Made by a program: the position numbers and the translations under genes
Source: Ephydatia muelleri
Taxonomy: Eukaryota; Porifera; Demospongiae; Spongillida; Spongillidae
Length of the DNA: 64,000 bases
NCBI GenBank assembly: GCA_013339895.1
Contig: JABACO010000002.1
Span: 16,864,437-16,928,436 of the forward strand
Direction: 5' to 3'
The notes under the pieces: generated by a model
The model's database searches: none
Seen by the model: the letters and a program-made list of their open reading frames with translations, nothing else
Told to the model about the DNA's origin: nothing
Shown here: in pieces, positions 11,332 through 23,574 of the stretch
Position numbering within the stretch: position 1 is the stretch's first letter
How the letters are laid out: each line of letters opens with the position of its first letter

Positions 11332-11772
11332 ATGAAAGCGAGCCTGAGAGCGGCCTGGTTCACTTTGGCGTGGGCAGTTATCGCAGCAGATGTCCTTCAG
11401 GTTCACATCGTCCCGCACACTCACGACGACGTCGGTTGGTTGAAGACAGTGGACGAATACTATTACGGAGGTGAGCGGCTGACAACTTTCTCTATACACA
11501 TACCGCGAACTTTACAAAAAATTAAAATATATTTTCTCTTATTCGATTTTTTGTAGCCAACAACTCCATCCAGCATGCCGGGGTTCAGTACAATCCTGGA
11601 TACGGTCATGGACGAGCTCAGTCGTGATCCGAACAAGACCTTCAGCTATGTGGAAATGGCGTTTTTCACCAAGTAACAGCACCGCACTGAAAAATACTAC
11701 GTTTGCTATTCGAACGTCAGACTCGTTCTTTCGTTTCATTTCGCGCTGATGTTAATTAATTACCTCCTCCCC

Positions 11773-11812
<40 letters not shown>

Positions 11813-13479
11813 TTGCACTGCCTAGCTCCTCCCGTTTACTTCCTCTATCCATGCAGGTGGTGGTCAGAGCAAGACGATGCCACAAAAATGAGGGTGAGCA
11901 TTAATATGAGCAGTGAGCTTTTTTAAAATGTATCTGTATGCTGTGTACAAGCTCATAGCCCTGGTACCAGCTCATGACCTGGTCACTGTGGTACAGGCTC
12001 ATAGCCTTGCTACCAGCTCATGACCTGCTCACTGTGGTATCAGCACATAGCCTTGCTACCAGCTCATGACCTGCTCACTGTGGTATCAGCACATAGCCTT
12101 GCTACCATGCAGCTCATGACCTGGTCACTGTGGTATCAGCACATAGCCTTGCTACCAGCTCATGACCTGCTCACTGTCATATCAGCACATAGCCTTGCTA
12201 CCAGCTCATGACCTGCTCACTGCCTGGCTATAATACAATGCTTTTTGATATGCATTGCAAAAAGTACTCATCTGTTAATTAACCAGAACTGGAGGCACTC
12301 ATTTCCTTTTGTGGTCAGAGTGTCACCTGTGCATTTTTTAAGGGGTGATACATGTAGCACTCTCACTGGCTGCTGATCAAGCTTTAAGTCTGACTGTGGT
12401 TTCAATAGATGTGGTTACACGAGGCAGGGGGGGGTTGGGGGGGGGGGGGGGAGGGACATACATGTACCACAGCCATTTGGAATGACCCAACTACTGATGT
12501 TCCAGACTTGTACTGATGTCCCTATTGAGATCGCTCTTGTTCTCTGCTCAGGTGAAGACACTGGTGAACAACAAACAGCTGGAATTTGTCAACGCTGGAT
12601 GGTGTATGAACGATGAGGCCACCACCGATTACAACTCCATCATCGACCAGATGAGCCTGGGGCTGAGGTTCGTGAACGACACCTTTGGTCCCCAGGCCAG
12701 ACCTAGGGTGGCTTGGCACATAGACCCCTTCGGGCACTCGGCAGAGCAGGCAGCCATCTTTGCCAAGGTGAGAGGAGAGTGGTCATTGCAGGCATGAGGT
12801 GTATCTATGCAAATAGCGTAGACAGAAAATTTGCACAACCTAGGCAGTCAGACAGTGATATTCATTATGCACTCCTTAAGATACGCATGTGCACATGCTA
12901 ATGACGGATTGAATCGTTAAGTGCTGGTATAAGGAGGGCTTTATTTAAAATCAAATACCTGTATGAAGCAGGACTGGTACATGTATATGATTCCCTCCCT
13001 ACAAAGCCACACCCATATGCATCCTTCCTTCTCCCTCCTAAGCCACACCCATATGCATCCCTCCTCCTCCCTACAAAGCCACACCCATATGCATCCCTCC
13101 TCCTCCCTACAAAGCCACACCCATGTGCATCCTTCCTTCTCCCTCCTAAGCCACACCCATATGCATCCCTCCTCCTCCTCCCTTCTCCACACACAGATGG
13201 GATACGATGCCTTCTTCATCACACGCATTGATCGTAGTGACATGGCTGCTCGTATGAATGCCAGGACACTGGAGATGGTGTGGAGGGGAAGCCACAGCCT
13301 GGGGGCAGGGTCAGAGATCTTCACAGGGGTCCTGTACACAAATCATTACGGAACCCCTGAAGGTTTCTGCTACGACCTAAGCTGCAAGGATATTCCCATT
13401 GTGGTAATTATTTCACTGTGCCCGTGGCACAACACTGCCCTATTCCACGTGTGATGTGCATGTCCACCCTGTGCACCTG

Positions 13480-13535
<56 letters not shown>

Positions 13536-16500
13536 TGTAATTATTTGATGGTGGATGTATAAAATGATATATACAGCTTACATGCTCCAAAGGTGTCTGT
13601 TTAAAAATTTAGTCCAGTATTAACAAAAGGTGGGGAGAGAGGAGGAACTTAAATAAATATGTGACCATTTCAGTTTATGCAGCAGTGTATGTTTTCAATA
13701 GCTTATGAACACACGTATGTGGAATAAGATGTGTGCTCAACTGTCTGCCATGTCCATCCCTAGTCAAGCTAAGCTCTGCACCCACTCAGGATGACCCTAC
13801 ACAAGAGAGCTACAACGTTCCAGACCGTGTGAATGCTTTTGTGGCAGCAGCCAACGACCAGGCACAACACTACACCACCAACAACATCTTGATGACCTTT
13901 GGAGATGACTTCCAATATGAAAATGCACATCAGAATTTCAAGAATATCGACAAGCTCATCAAATATGTGAACCAGGTTAGTTGCTGTAGAATTGATTTAA
14001 CTCTTTCACGGGAAAAGCCAATAATTACGGTACACATGTTTTGCAGAAAAAAAAGTGTTGTGCGTTGCAGGAAAATGTAGTTAGCAAACAACTGACACAA
14101 TATATGACCAGGAAACAACTGATCAATATGTTGTTGTCTGTAAAGTGTTAACTGCTTAGATAAACAGAGTGGCTTTAGTATAGCACCTGCGGCGCAATAT
14201 TGCTCTGTTGCCTCGTGAAAGAGAACCCTAACCCTAAGTTAAACACACGGAAAGTTAAGCAACTGTTCTTCCATCTTAATTATCATCATCCTCGCTCCAC
14301 ACACCTGATCTCCTTCACTCCACACACCTCATCATCTCCCTCACCCCTCACACCTCATCATCTCCCTCACCCCTCACACCTCATCATCTCCTCACTCCTC
14401 ACACCTCATCATCTCCCTCACTCGTCACACCTCATCATCTCCCTCACTCCACACACCTCATCATCTCCCTCACTCCTCACACCTCATCATCTCCCTCACC
14501 CCTCACACCTCATCATCTCCCTCACTCCTCACACCTCATCATCTCCCTCACTCCTCACACACAGGATGGACGTGTACACGCCTTCTACTCCACACCCTCT
14601 CGCTACATTGATGCAGTCCATGCAGCCAACAAGACATGGACACTGAAGACAGACGATTTCTTCCCCTACGCTGACAGACCCTATGCCTATTGGACAGGCT
14701 ACTTCACCAGTCGACCAGCTCTCAAAGGGTATGTTCAAGTGTGTAACAACATCCTTCAGGCCTGCAAACAGCTGGAGGCCATTAGAAATGGTGTGCAAGC
14801 AACATCCTCAAGATCTCTGCGTAAGTAGTTACCACGGCAACACCAACTTTCATTATGTATTTCCTGTGGAACAATTTTAAAATGTACAGATATATTTTGA
14901 AGTTACTGTAGAATCATGCTCTTGTATACACTATATTATATGATGCTATACACAAGGACTAAATGTAACCAGGAAACCACATGTAACTAGGATACCAGGT
15001 GTAACCAGTTAACCACATGTTGCTAGGATACCAGGTGTAACCAGGAAACCACATGTTGCTAGGATACCAGGTGTAACTACATCTTTCCCTGCAGAGCAAG
15101 CAATGGCCGTTGTGCAGCACCATGATGGAGTGAGGTAGGTCTGCATCAACGTAGGCATACCTAGATGTAGCTCACACCACACATATACACACATATGCAC
15201 ACACACACACATAACACACACATAACACACATAACACACACACACATAACACACACACACACACACAACATGCACACACACACACACACACATAACACAC
15301 ACACATAACACACACACATACACACACACATAACACACACACATACACACACAACACACACACACACATAACACACACACATAACACACACACACATACA
15401 CGCACCCATCTGCACACTGATTAATTACATGTAATTTACTGACTTCAACACCTCTTCTCTCCTCTCAATGTCTTATTGTAGTGGCACAGAACAACAACAT
15501 GTGGCCAACGATTACGCCAAGCAGCTTCATGTGGGACAGGTGGNNNNNNNNNNNNNNNNNNNNNNNNNNNNNNNNNNNNNNNNNNNNNNNNNNNNNNNNN
15601 NNNNNNNNNNNNNNNNNNNNNNNNNNNNNNNNNNNNNNNNNNNNNNNNNNNNNNNNNNNNNNNNNNNNNNNNNNNNNNNNNNNNNNNNNNNNNNNNNNNN
15701 NNNNNNNNNNNNNNNNNNNNNNNNNNNNNNNNNNNNNNNNNNNNNNNNNNNNNNNNNNNNNNNNNNNNNNNNNNNNNNNNNNNNNNNNNNNNNNNNNNNN
15801 NNNNNNNNNNNNNNNNNNNNNNNNNNNNNNNNNNNNNNNNNNNNNNNNNNNNNNNNNNNNNNNNNNNNNNNNNNNNNNNNNNNNNNNNNNNNNNNNNNNN
15901 NNNNNNNNNNNNNNNNNNNNNNNNNNNNNNNNNNNNNNNNNNNNNNNNNNNNNNNNNNNNNNNNNNNNNNNNNNNNNNNNNNNNNNNNNNNNNNNNNNNN
16001 NNNNNNNNNNNNNNNNNNNNNNNNNNNNNNNNNNNNNNNNNNNNNNNNNNNNNNNNNNNNNNNNNNNNNNNNNNNNNNNNNNNNNNNNNNNNNNNNNNNN
16101 NNNNNNNNNNNNNNNNNNNNNNNNNNNNNNNNNNNNNNNNNNNNNNNNNNNNNNNNNNNNNNNNNNNNNNNNNNNNNNNNNNNNNNNNNNNNNNNNNNNN
16201 NNNNNNNNNNNNNNNNNNNNNNNNNNNNNNNNNNNNNNNNNNNNNNNNNNNNNNNNNNNNNNNNNNNNNNNNNNNNNNNNNNNNNNNNNNNNNNNNNNNN
16301 NNNNNNNNNNNNNNNNNNNNNNNNNNNNNNNNNNNNNNNNNNNNNNNNNNNNNNNNNNNNNNNNNNNNNNNNNNNNNNNNNNNNNNNNNNNNNNNNNNNN
16401 NNNNNNNNNNNNNNNNNNNNNNNNNNNNNNNNNNNNNNNNNNNNNNNNNNNNNNNNNNNNNNNNNNNNNNNNNNNNNNNNNNNNNNNNNNNNNNNNNNNN

Positions 16501-18174
16501 NNNNNNNNNNNNNNNNNNNNNNNNNNNNNNNNNNNNNNNNNNNTCCCTCCCTGCCCCTCCCCCCTCCTCCCTCCCTGCCCCTCCCCTCCTCCCTCCCTGC
16601 CCTCCCCTCCCTCCCTCCTGCCCCTCCCCTCCTCCCTCCCTGCCCCTCCCCTCCTCCCTCCCTGCCCTCCCCTCCTCCCTCCCTGCCCCTCCCCTCCTCC
16701 CCAGGTTCATCGACGTCTCCTCTGTGATGATTGGAGGGGTGTGGACCAACCACTGAACGAGACAGGAGCCACTGGCAGAGGTCTAGTGATCACTGGTCGA
16801 CACATGGCTGTACTGGACACCATAGGAAACTCCCCTTCTCTTCATCGGCTGTTGGCCAAGACGATAATGTTGCCCCCTATCTACGCCTTCACTCCTAGTT
16901 CTCAGAGCTACAGTGACTACGGGAAGTATTACAATCCAACGGCAAGTCGATGGCTATATTGCGGCCTTCTAAGTTCATCATGTTCATCACGATGTGCTTT
17001 AGCCTCATCACCATCATGTTCAATTGTTGTAACCTGAAAGTGTACCCTAGTGGCAGTACTCTGAGTTCAATGTTAACCCTTTGGTGCCAGGTTTCTTATT
17101 CTCGTTTTGAAAGGCTTCAGTTGCCTATGATGTATAAACGTCTGTTCCTTGCTCACTTGTAATATTTCCAAATTCAATATCTGATCTTATTTGTTGTTGC
17201 TGACATATGCAAGTATTTGAAAGGTCATTAAAAACATGTAGGACTGGAGAAGAGACCAGGAGTCCTGGCTTGGTTTGGTATGGCGTTCCAAAGTTGTATC
17301 TACATGTAATGCACTGCTTATGATGTCATCCACACCACACTACCCCTTTTTAATGCACACCTCTCTCTGCCCTGCAGTATGCAGGACTGGCACAGAGCCT
17401 CCCTCCTCAAGTCCACCTCCTGACACTTCAGCTCATTAGCCCCAAAACCCTCCTCCTCAGACTGGAACATCAGTACCAACTTGATGAGCCGCCTTACAAC
17501 AAATCTGTGACCATATCCCTCAGCGTGAGTTTTCACAAGAGACATGGAAGTAATTAATGAGCAAGCCACAGTGGAGTGTTTTGTTTGATGCATTAACATG
17601 TGGTGCATCAAGATGCTGTAGAGAGGTTTATGCCTGACCTGTTTATTCTTTAAGTGCTTTCCAAAGCTTTCATCTAATTCCTCACCAGGACCTGTTCATA
17701 GCCTTCAGTTAACCTTCCTCCCTCCTTTCCCTCCTCCATCTTCATCTCCCTCCTTCTTCCCATCCCTTTCCCAACTCCATCTCCATCCCCTCTTCCTCCC
17801 GCTCCACCACCAGAACATGTTCACAGGTTTCAGTGTGGTCTCGGCTACAGAGCTGGTGCTGGGAGCCAATGAGAACATTGACAACGTGCAGAGGCTCAAA
17901 TGGAACGTGAATGGAGGTGGGCGTTATTAAAAGTCTCTAATGTCTTCATGTGTACTTGTATGTACTCTTATGTGGTCACGCAGATAACTGTGGCCGTGCA
18001 CGCTACCAGGGCCATGTGAAGAAGCCACTGCATGCCTGCCAACCTCAGCAGCACTCCAGAAGGATCAATGCTAAGAGCTCTCACCTTCCTATCAGAGGGC
18101 CCAGGTTTACCGTGCAATTGGAACCAATGGAAATACATACATTTGAAGTTCAAGTGGAATACCTTTCAACGTAG
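11332..18174 (+). CDS. MAN2B1: Lysosomal alpha-mannosidase (GH38)
   Basis: It cleaves alpha-mannose from N-glycans in lysosomes. Exons read: 11332-11470, 11557-11672, 11857-11893, 12552-12767, 13197-13403, 13790-13975, 14565-14820, 15095-15134, 15482 to the gap, then 16705-16941, 17378-17524, 17814-17916 and 17984-18174. The start [19 protein letters not shown] is a signal peptide. All GH38 zinc/catalytic motifs are present: [16 protein letters not shown] (nucleophile Asp) and QHHDGVSG. The C-terminus matches the family ([15 protein letters not shown] before the stop). About 350-400 codons are missing in the N gap. Exon 2 is 116 nt where 115 fits the frame: an extra A at 11592-11593 breaks the frame between HAGVQY and ILDTVMDEL. 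The intron after 16941 starts GC. An AATAAA lies at 18199-18204. The identity is very secure. Confidence 0.93.
11761..11811. repeat. C homopolymer in mannosidase intron 2
   Basis: Over 40 consecutive C lie about 45 bases upstream of the acceptor of exon 3. The length is probably unreliable in the assembly. It adds to the pyrimidine-rich sequence before the splice site. Confidence 0.9.
11950..12230. repeat. 48-base tandem repeat in mannosidase intron 3
   Basis: About five to six units contain GCTCATGACCTG, TCACTGTGGTATCAGCAC and ATAGCCTTGCTACCA. An open frame of 63 codons across it is a repeat artefact. Confidence 0.85.
12975..13190. repeat. 37-base CT-rich minisatellite before exon 5
   Basis: About six units contain AAGCCACACCCATATGCATCC alternating with CCTCCTCCCT or CCTTCTCCCTCCT. 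The array ends directly at the splice acceptor at 13196 and so supplies the polypyrimidine tract of that intron. Confidence 0.9.
13484..13533. repeat. (TG)n microsatellite in mannosidase intron 5
   Basis: About 25 uninterrupted TG repeats lie shortly after the exon-5 donor. Confidence 0.95.
14285..14560. repeat. CACACCTCATCATCTCCCTC minisatellite before exon 7
   Basis: A unit of about 24 bases (CTCACTCCTCACACCTCATC and variants) repeats about eleven times up to the acceptor at 14564. As at exon 5, the minisatellite itself is the pyrimidine tract. Confidence 0.9.
14965..15078. repeat. 37-base tandem repeat in mannosidase intron 7
   Basis: Three units combine AACCAGGAAACCACATGT with TGCTAGGATACCAGGTG, just before exon 8. 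Confidence 0.8.
15180..15410. repeat. (AC)n-rich microsatellite in mannosidase intron 8
   Basis: A compound CA repeat interrupted by TAACACA units. The cysteine/valine-rich minus-strand frames across it are not genes. Confidence 0.95.
15544..16543. other. Assembly gap, exactly 1000 N
   Basis: The gap lies inside the mannosidase gene, between the exon with the QHHDGVSG motif and the C-terminal exons. Long open frames that run through it are meaningless. The round length suggests a placeholder rather than a measured distance. Confidence 0.99.
16544..16695. repeat. CCCTCCCTGCCCCTCCCCTCCT minisatellite at the gap edge
   Basis: A pyrimidine-only array runs from the gap to the acceptor at 16704. 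It is a likely reason why the assembly broke here. Confidence 0.9.
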
Positions 18175-18204
18175 CCATCGCAGCAATTCCTTTCTTTAAA
18201 TAAA

Positions 18205-20750
18205 TATGTATAAAATGATAACCAGTGCTTAGAATTTTTTTAGCATGATGCATAAACTTTTTTAATCACAGATGTGATGTTACACGTATGGAGCATTTTT
18301 GAACCAAAAAAAGTGTATTTAAGGCCAGGTTCCTTGTAGCGTCCTAATTGTACAAGTGGAAGGAAGTCTTTGTTGAGAAATATCGTGCTGCAAACTTGTT
18401 TTTGATGATAACTTTGAGTTCCCGTTTTGTATGATTAGATTTGGAATAGTTAAATAACCACTTGCCTTGGGAAGCTATAAAACCGCACTGCATTTTTGAG
18501 TCAAGTAATCATACCTGTGACGACTGTGCGTATAAATGCATACAAGTTATGAAACCATCCCAGAAACAAAGTGCTATGCTCGCTTGATCTGTAGCATTGC
18601 TAGTGCTACTCCATCTTGCCTTGTAGTATAGATGTAAGGGAGCCCACATGTGTACCGCTAGTGTATAATCAAATACCGGTCAATTATAACCGTTAGCTAT
18701 TGACAGCTCCATGGATTGATTTGCACATTTAATTTTCCATGTAGATACATTTGAGGTCTACAATCCCCAATTAGTAACCTGAGGGGAAGAAATCGTGTTA
18801 AATTATGCTTAATCACACCAAAGGAAAGTAACATTTAATTGTGATTTACATGTACATTTTAAATGACATACAAAATGAAAAGCTTTCAACTAAATATTTT
18901 AGCTTATATCTTTCTAACGCTTCATGCTACAAGCATTGCAAATACATTTTCACATTCAGCAAACACTTCTGTGTAGAAAACTGTGGTATTAAGACGCGCA
19001 AACAAAGCGTGGCTATTGGTAAACACATAACGGTTATAAACTCATTTTTCAATCATAACTCCCACTCGGAATGTAACTGAGAGTTCAAATTTATATCGTG
19101 GGTACAACGTTAGGACCCCTATGTATATGGTTGATTTGGCATCTTCCGTTCAACTTGTTGGGAAGATCGGCCCAGATTTATGTAATTTTCGACGACGCTC
19201 GCGGTTCGCTGAAATTTGCATGACTTAAAAGAAGAACCAAGTGGTCCTTGATTATACACATAACCAAAGTATGCACAGCAATGTGGACAATGCTATTTCT
19301 GCTGGCTTCCTTCAGCTGGGATACTTAATACTCTGGGTTCATCACTATGATTATTTGGTATCAAGACCCTTCTTTAATTACCAATAGTAAGAGTCATGCA
19401 TGCTTCCTTTGACAACTTCATACTAGGCATAGATTTTGTTAGTTGTAAAGTGAAATACCTTATAAATGCAGGTGACTGTACAGAAATCACAGCCAGTACC
19501 CTTTTATCTGCCGAGCATCAGCATCATCATCATCATGAATCTACTCTTCAAAATGTATTGTAGTGAATGCATGTGTATTTCAGTGCCGACTTTATAACCG
19601 TCTGTCCCATGTGGAACTTGATGTATATATTCGATATTGCCAGTGAAGTAACGCTAGCACATGTATCAGCGTCTGTATGCTTGGAGTACGGTGCTACCGT
19701 TTCACCATGTATTTCTTGGCCACATGTGTCCTCAGCGCACTGGATGCTAGGTCACAAATAGTAATCGTCATTGTGGCATATCAGTGACGTGATCAGCATT
19801 ATAGGGGGAGTCCTATAGTTTGGCGACTATAAAAGTATAGAATTAACGATACCTTTGTAAACAACTGCCACGCACAACAAAAAAAAAAAGGATCCCTACA
19901 ATGAAACGTTCTGTGTGTGTGCACTCCAAAAATGAACTGGGCATGTTGTCAAATACTGAAAAACCCCAAAAACTGAGCATGAAATTCTGATTTAGCATTT
20001 ATTCACTTGAATATAATTCTAAGGCTCCAGATTTCCATATAACTTTGTGTATATCCCCCAAGTGTCATATTGAATCAACAATGAAATGTAGGGAATATAA
20101 ATTCCCTTTCCAAGGGGTAGAGAAAGAAGAATGATTGAACATGAAATAACATCATAAATATATGTATGGATTATTGAACATGAAATATCTGTTGTACCCT
20201 GTACTATGTTTGTATGTATCATTGAATAATAGATGCCTGAAAGTGAAGGTGTGTGCGGAGGAGGGAGGGTGATGGGTGGCGTACTTTCACTACATCAACA
20301 AACATCACATTCCCCTTCCTTTGCCCTTTGCCCTCCCTCCAGTGCCAATTGAAAGGCCACACCCCCACCCACACACACACACATGCACACACACACACAC
20401 TCACACACACGATTTGGCCAATCTCGTTTGGCATCATGTTCCTGGCCTATTTCATTTTGGAGCTCCCAGCTATCATCGAACACCTCTCCCCTCTTCCCTC
20501 TCCCTTTCCTCTTTGACCCTTCCTTCTCTTCAAGAACCCCCTCCTCTAACCTTGCTTATTCACCCATCAGTCTTCCCACCTCCAAGTACCCTTTCCCTAC
20601 GCTTCCCATGTCACTTCCTCTTCCACCCACACCCCATCCTCTCCTCCCTCCCTTCCCCGAGTCAGCAGAAACTAGTGATTAATAAAACGATGATTTCATA
20701 TAGCAATCTATGGAATTCATTCCTGATGGCTTCGAGGTAATCAAGATCAT
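18205..20750. other. Intergenic, no gene seen
   Basis: AT-rich non-coding DNA between the mannosidase polyadenylation signal and the CTCCACA repeat region. It has a short CA stretch (20376-20410) and C/T-rich sequence (20480-20660). The small frames here have no recognisable domain. Confidence 0.5.
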
Positions 20751-22015
20751 TTCAGATCACTACCATCTCCACTCCTCCACCCATCTCCACTTTTCTACAC
20801 ACAACCTAGACATGTCCAACTATATCCGCTTGTTTACACACTCTACTCCACACACCTCCACCATCTCCACATGTCTCCTATCAACTCCAGACTTCTCCAT
20901 ACAATCTCCACCCTACTCCATACTTTCACCTGTCTCCATTCATCTCACTCTTCTACGCACAACTCCACCATCTCTAATTATCTAAAGTGTACTCCACACA
21001 TCTCCACACATCTCACCTATCACCACACATCTCCACACATCCCACCTATCACCACCCATCTCCACACATCCCACCTATCACCACCCATCTCCACATTCTG
21101 CCAAACACATCGTCCACATATCTTCAACTATCTCCACTTTTTTACACATAACCTCTATATGGGATCGTTTCCGCGAAAAGGGACCTAAGGCATATTATTT
21201 TCAAGATTTCTTTTTTTTTATATATATATTCCTGAAGTCTGAGAGTGTCCTCTACCCATTGCATCTTACGCACTGAGAATTAGAGTATCTGTCATGGAGT
21301 TGTAAGGCTCTGAATTTTTTATTCGCCATACATTTCAACACATTTCTATTGCACATTCTGGAAATTCTATCATGTATGCGTTACGTCCCTTTTCGCGGAA
21401 ACGATCCCATATATCTCCACCTGTTTCCACTTAACTCCTCACATCTCCACCTATCTCCACCCTACTCAACGCATCTCCACTCATCTCTGCATATCCCACC
21501 CTATTTCACACAATGTACATACATCTCTCCACCTCTCTCCACCATCTCCACACATTTCGACACATCTGGACCAATCTCCACTGATCTCCACCTTCACACA
21601 ACTCCATGCATCTCTACCTATCTACACTTCAGCACACATCTCCACATATCTAGAACTACTTCACACATCTCCACACATTCCACCCACATGCACACTTTCA
21701 CACGCTATCTACTGTATTACTAAAAGATTTCGACCTTCATCAATGTGCTTTGTGTTGTATGCATCTTTAGGAATGGTGTGCACCTCCTACCTATACCACC
21801 CTACTACAACATCTCCACACATCTCCAGGTCTCTTTACTGATCACCACTTTTTTATACTCAACCTCCAGACATGTCCAATTCTCCACAGTCTCCACACAT
21901 CTCTTTCCTCCCTACACTCTCCACCTCTTTCCAGCCTTCTTCTCCACCTGTTTCCACCCTTCTTCTCCACCTGTTTCCACCCTTCTTCTCCACCTCTTTC
22001 CACCTTTCTTCTCCC
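20750..22015. repeat. CTCCACACATCTCCA minisatellite region
   Basis: Irregular 10-15 base units built on CATCTCCACACATCTCCAC fill about 1.2 kb, interrupted by the MITE at 21158-21411. The open frames 20710-21188 and 21349-21723 are repeat translations rich in Ser, Thr, His and Pro. Confidence 0.85.
21158..21411. mobile_element. TIR element, TATGGGATCGTTTCCGCGAA family (copy 1)
   Basis: A 254-base non-coding element has terminal inverted repeats of about 28 bases, beginning TATGGGATCGTTTCCGCGAA at both ends, and is flanked by TA on each side. It sits inside the CTCCACA minisatellite, so it inserted there. Its internal sequence matches, in reverse orientation, the elements at 40398-40630 and 55285-55523. 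The TA target suggests a Tc1/mariner-type mobiliser. Confidence 0.85.
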
Positions 22016-22655
22016 GTTTTTGAAAAAATGTATTCAAGCTAACTTTTTTTATTGCTTAGCTCGTAGCGGTGTCTAGACGAGTACAAATTCTTACAGCGAC
22101 TGATAGTAAGATTTGGATAGGATTCAATAAGATAGGGTATTAATACAAGAGATAGCTCGATATTTTTTCACAAGCGAGTAAGCCAACCAATTCTGAAGCT
22201 ATTGGTCATTCTTTAAAAGAGTTCATATCCCGAGTTATGCCTGATCAAGAAGAGGCCAATTATTCCAAAACTAGGTACAAGGATGGGCAGTACCCTTTTG
22301 TTGTCTACAAACGCGCAATTTTGCGACATAAATAGTTTTTGTCTTGTCATTCGATTTTAACAACAAGCTACACGATCCGATTGTCAGGTGTCTTGTTAGA
22401 AACCAAAACTTGCCATCATGGCAATACGCAAATTTAAGAAGATCAATTTTTAACTGCTTGCAATGGCAATTTGTATCAAATGCTTTATACAGCAATATCA
22501 TGATGCTACATCAAATATGTACTATTAATAGCCTGGCCTCTTTGTGGTGTCCTACATATTAATAAAAGTCTTTGTTGAGGGATATTGCAACTCAACACAT
22601 CGTAGTACTGATTTAGTCACAGTGTGTACGTTTTGGAAGTATGCAATAGGTGAAG
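22016..22655. other. Intergenic, no gene seen
   Basis: No recognisable gene. The open frames 22271-22501 (minus) and 22344-22562 (plus) show no domain. Confidence 0.45.
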
Positions 22656-23337
22656 TCTACTGCCCAGACCTGAAATGTACATGTACGGTGAATGATGCTT
22701 ACTGCTTACAGTATAACACCACATGTACGCGATGTTATACTGCTAGTACGTAAATGATGCTTACTGCTTACAGTATAACACCGCATGTACGCGATGTTAT
22801 ACTGCTAGTACGTAAATGATGCTTACTGCTTACAGCATAACACCGCATGTACGCGATGTTATACTGCTAGTACGTAAATGATGCTTATTGCTTACAGCAT
22901 AACACCGCATGTACGCGATGTTATACTGCTAGTACGTAAATGATGCTTACTGCTTACAGTATAACACCGCATGTACGCGATGTTATACTGCTAGTACGTA
23001 AATGATGCTTACTGCTTACAGCATAACACCACATGTACGCGATGTTATACTGCTAGTACGTAAATGATGCTTACTGCTTACAGCATAACACCGCATGTAC
23101 GCGATGTTATACTGCTAGTACGTAAATGATGCTTACTGCTTACAGCATAACACCGCATGTACGCGATGTTATACTGCTAGTACGTAAATGATGCTTACTG
23201 CTTACAGCATAACACCACATGTACGCGATGTTATACTGCTAGTACGTAAATGATGCTTACTGCTTACAGTATAACACCACATGTACGTGTGTTAGTGATA
23301 TTCATCAGGGCATACATTTGGGTCTGGGTACGAGACT
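22656..23337. repeat. 62-base satellite inside a palindromic MITE (copy 3)
   Basis: About ten near-identical 62-base units each contain CAGTATAACA and TGTTATACTG, a 10-bp inverted repeat that can form a hairpin. The array is bounded by decayed MITE ends: GTCTACTGCCCAGACCTGAA on the left and TTGGGTCTGGGTACGAGACTA on the right. The unit resembles the centre of the MITE at 10709, so the array looks like an internal expansion of such an element. Confidence 0.8.
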
Positions 23338-23574
23338 ACCATGAGTGTTATTGGAATGCATGGAGCAATACCATGTGTTGTTAATGTAATAGCAAGCAAA
23401 AGTCCCAATTTCATTTTCTTAGTTCTCATTTTTTGTGTGCATGGCATCTAAAATAATTCGGATTAATAAAATAGAATTCATATCAGGTTTTTGGTTACTT
23501 GATTACTACAGAGGATATAAAAGGATGGCACACACGTCTACATGAAAAGAGCAACGACAAACAGCAGGCCGAAT
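23338..23574. other. Sequence downstream of the LRRK1-like stop codon
   Basis: AT-rich sequence that must contain the 3' UTR of the minus-strand LRRK gene. No clear AATAAA on the minus strand was found. Confidence 0.4.

Noticed and set aside
15445-17037. Open frames of 400-518 codons spanning 15.4-17.0 kb on both strands
   Set aside because: They run through 1000 N and are open only because N codons cannot be stops. Only the flanking mannosidase exons are real.
20253-22023. Ser/Thr/His/Pro-rich open frames of 90-154 codons
   Set aside because: They follow the CTCCACACATCTCC minisatellite. Neither composition nor boundaries suggest genes.
22656-23337. CRISPR-like array
   Set aside because: The 62-base units are contiguous and have no unique spacers. 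It is a satellite in a eukaryotic genome.
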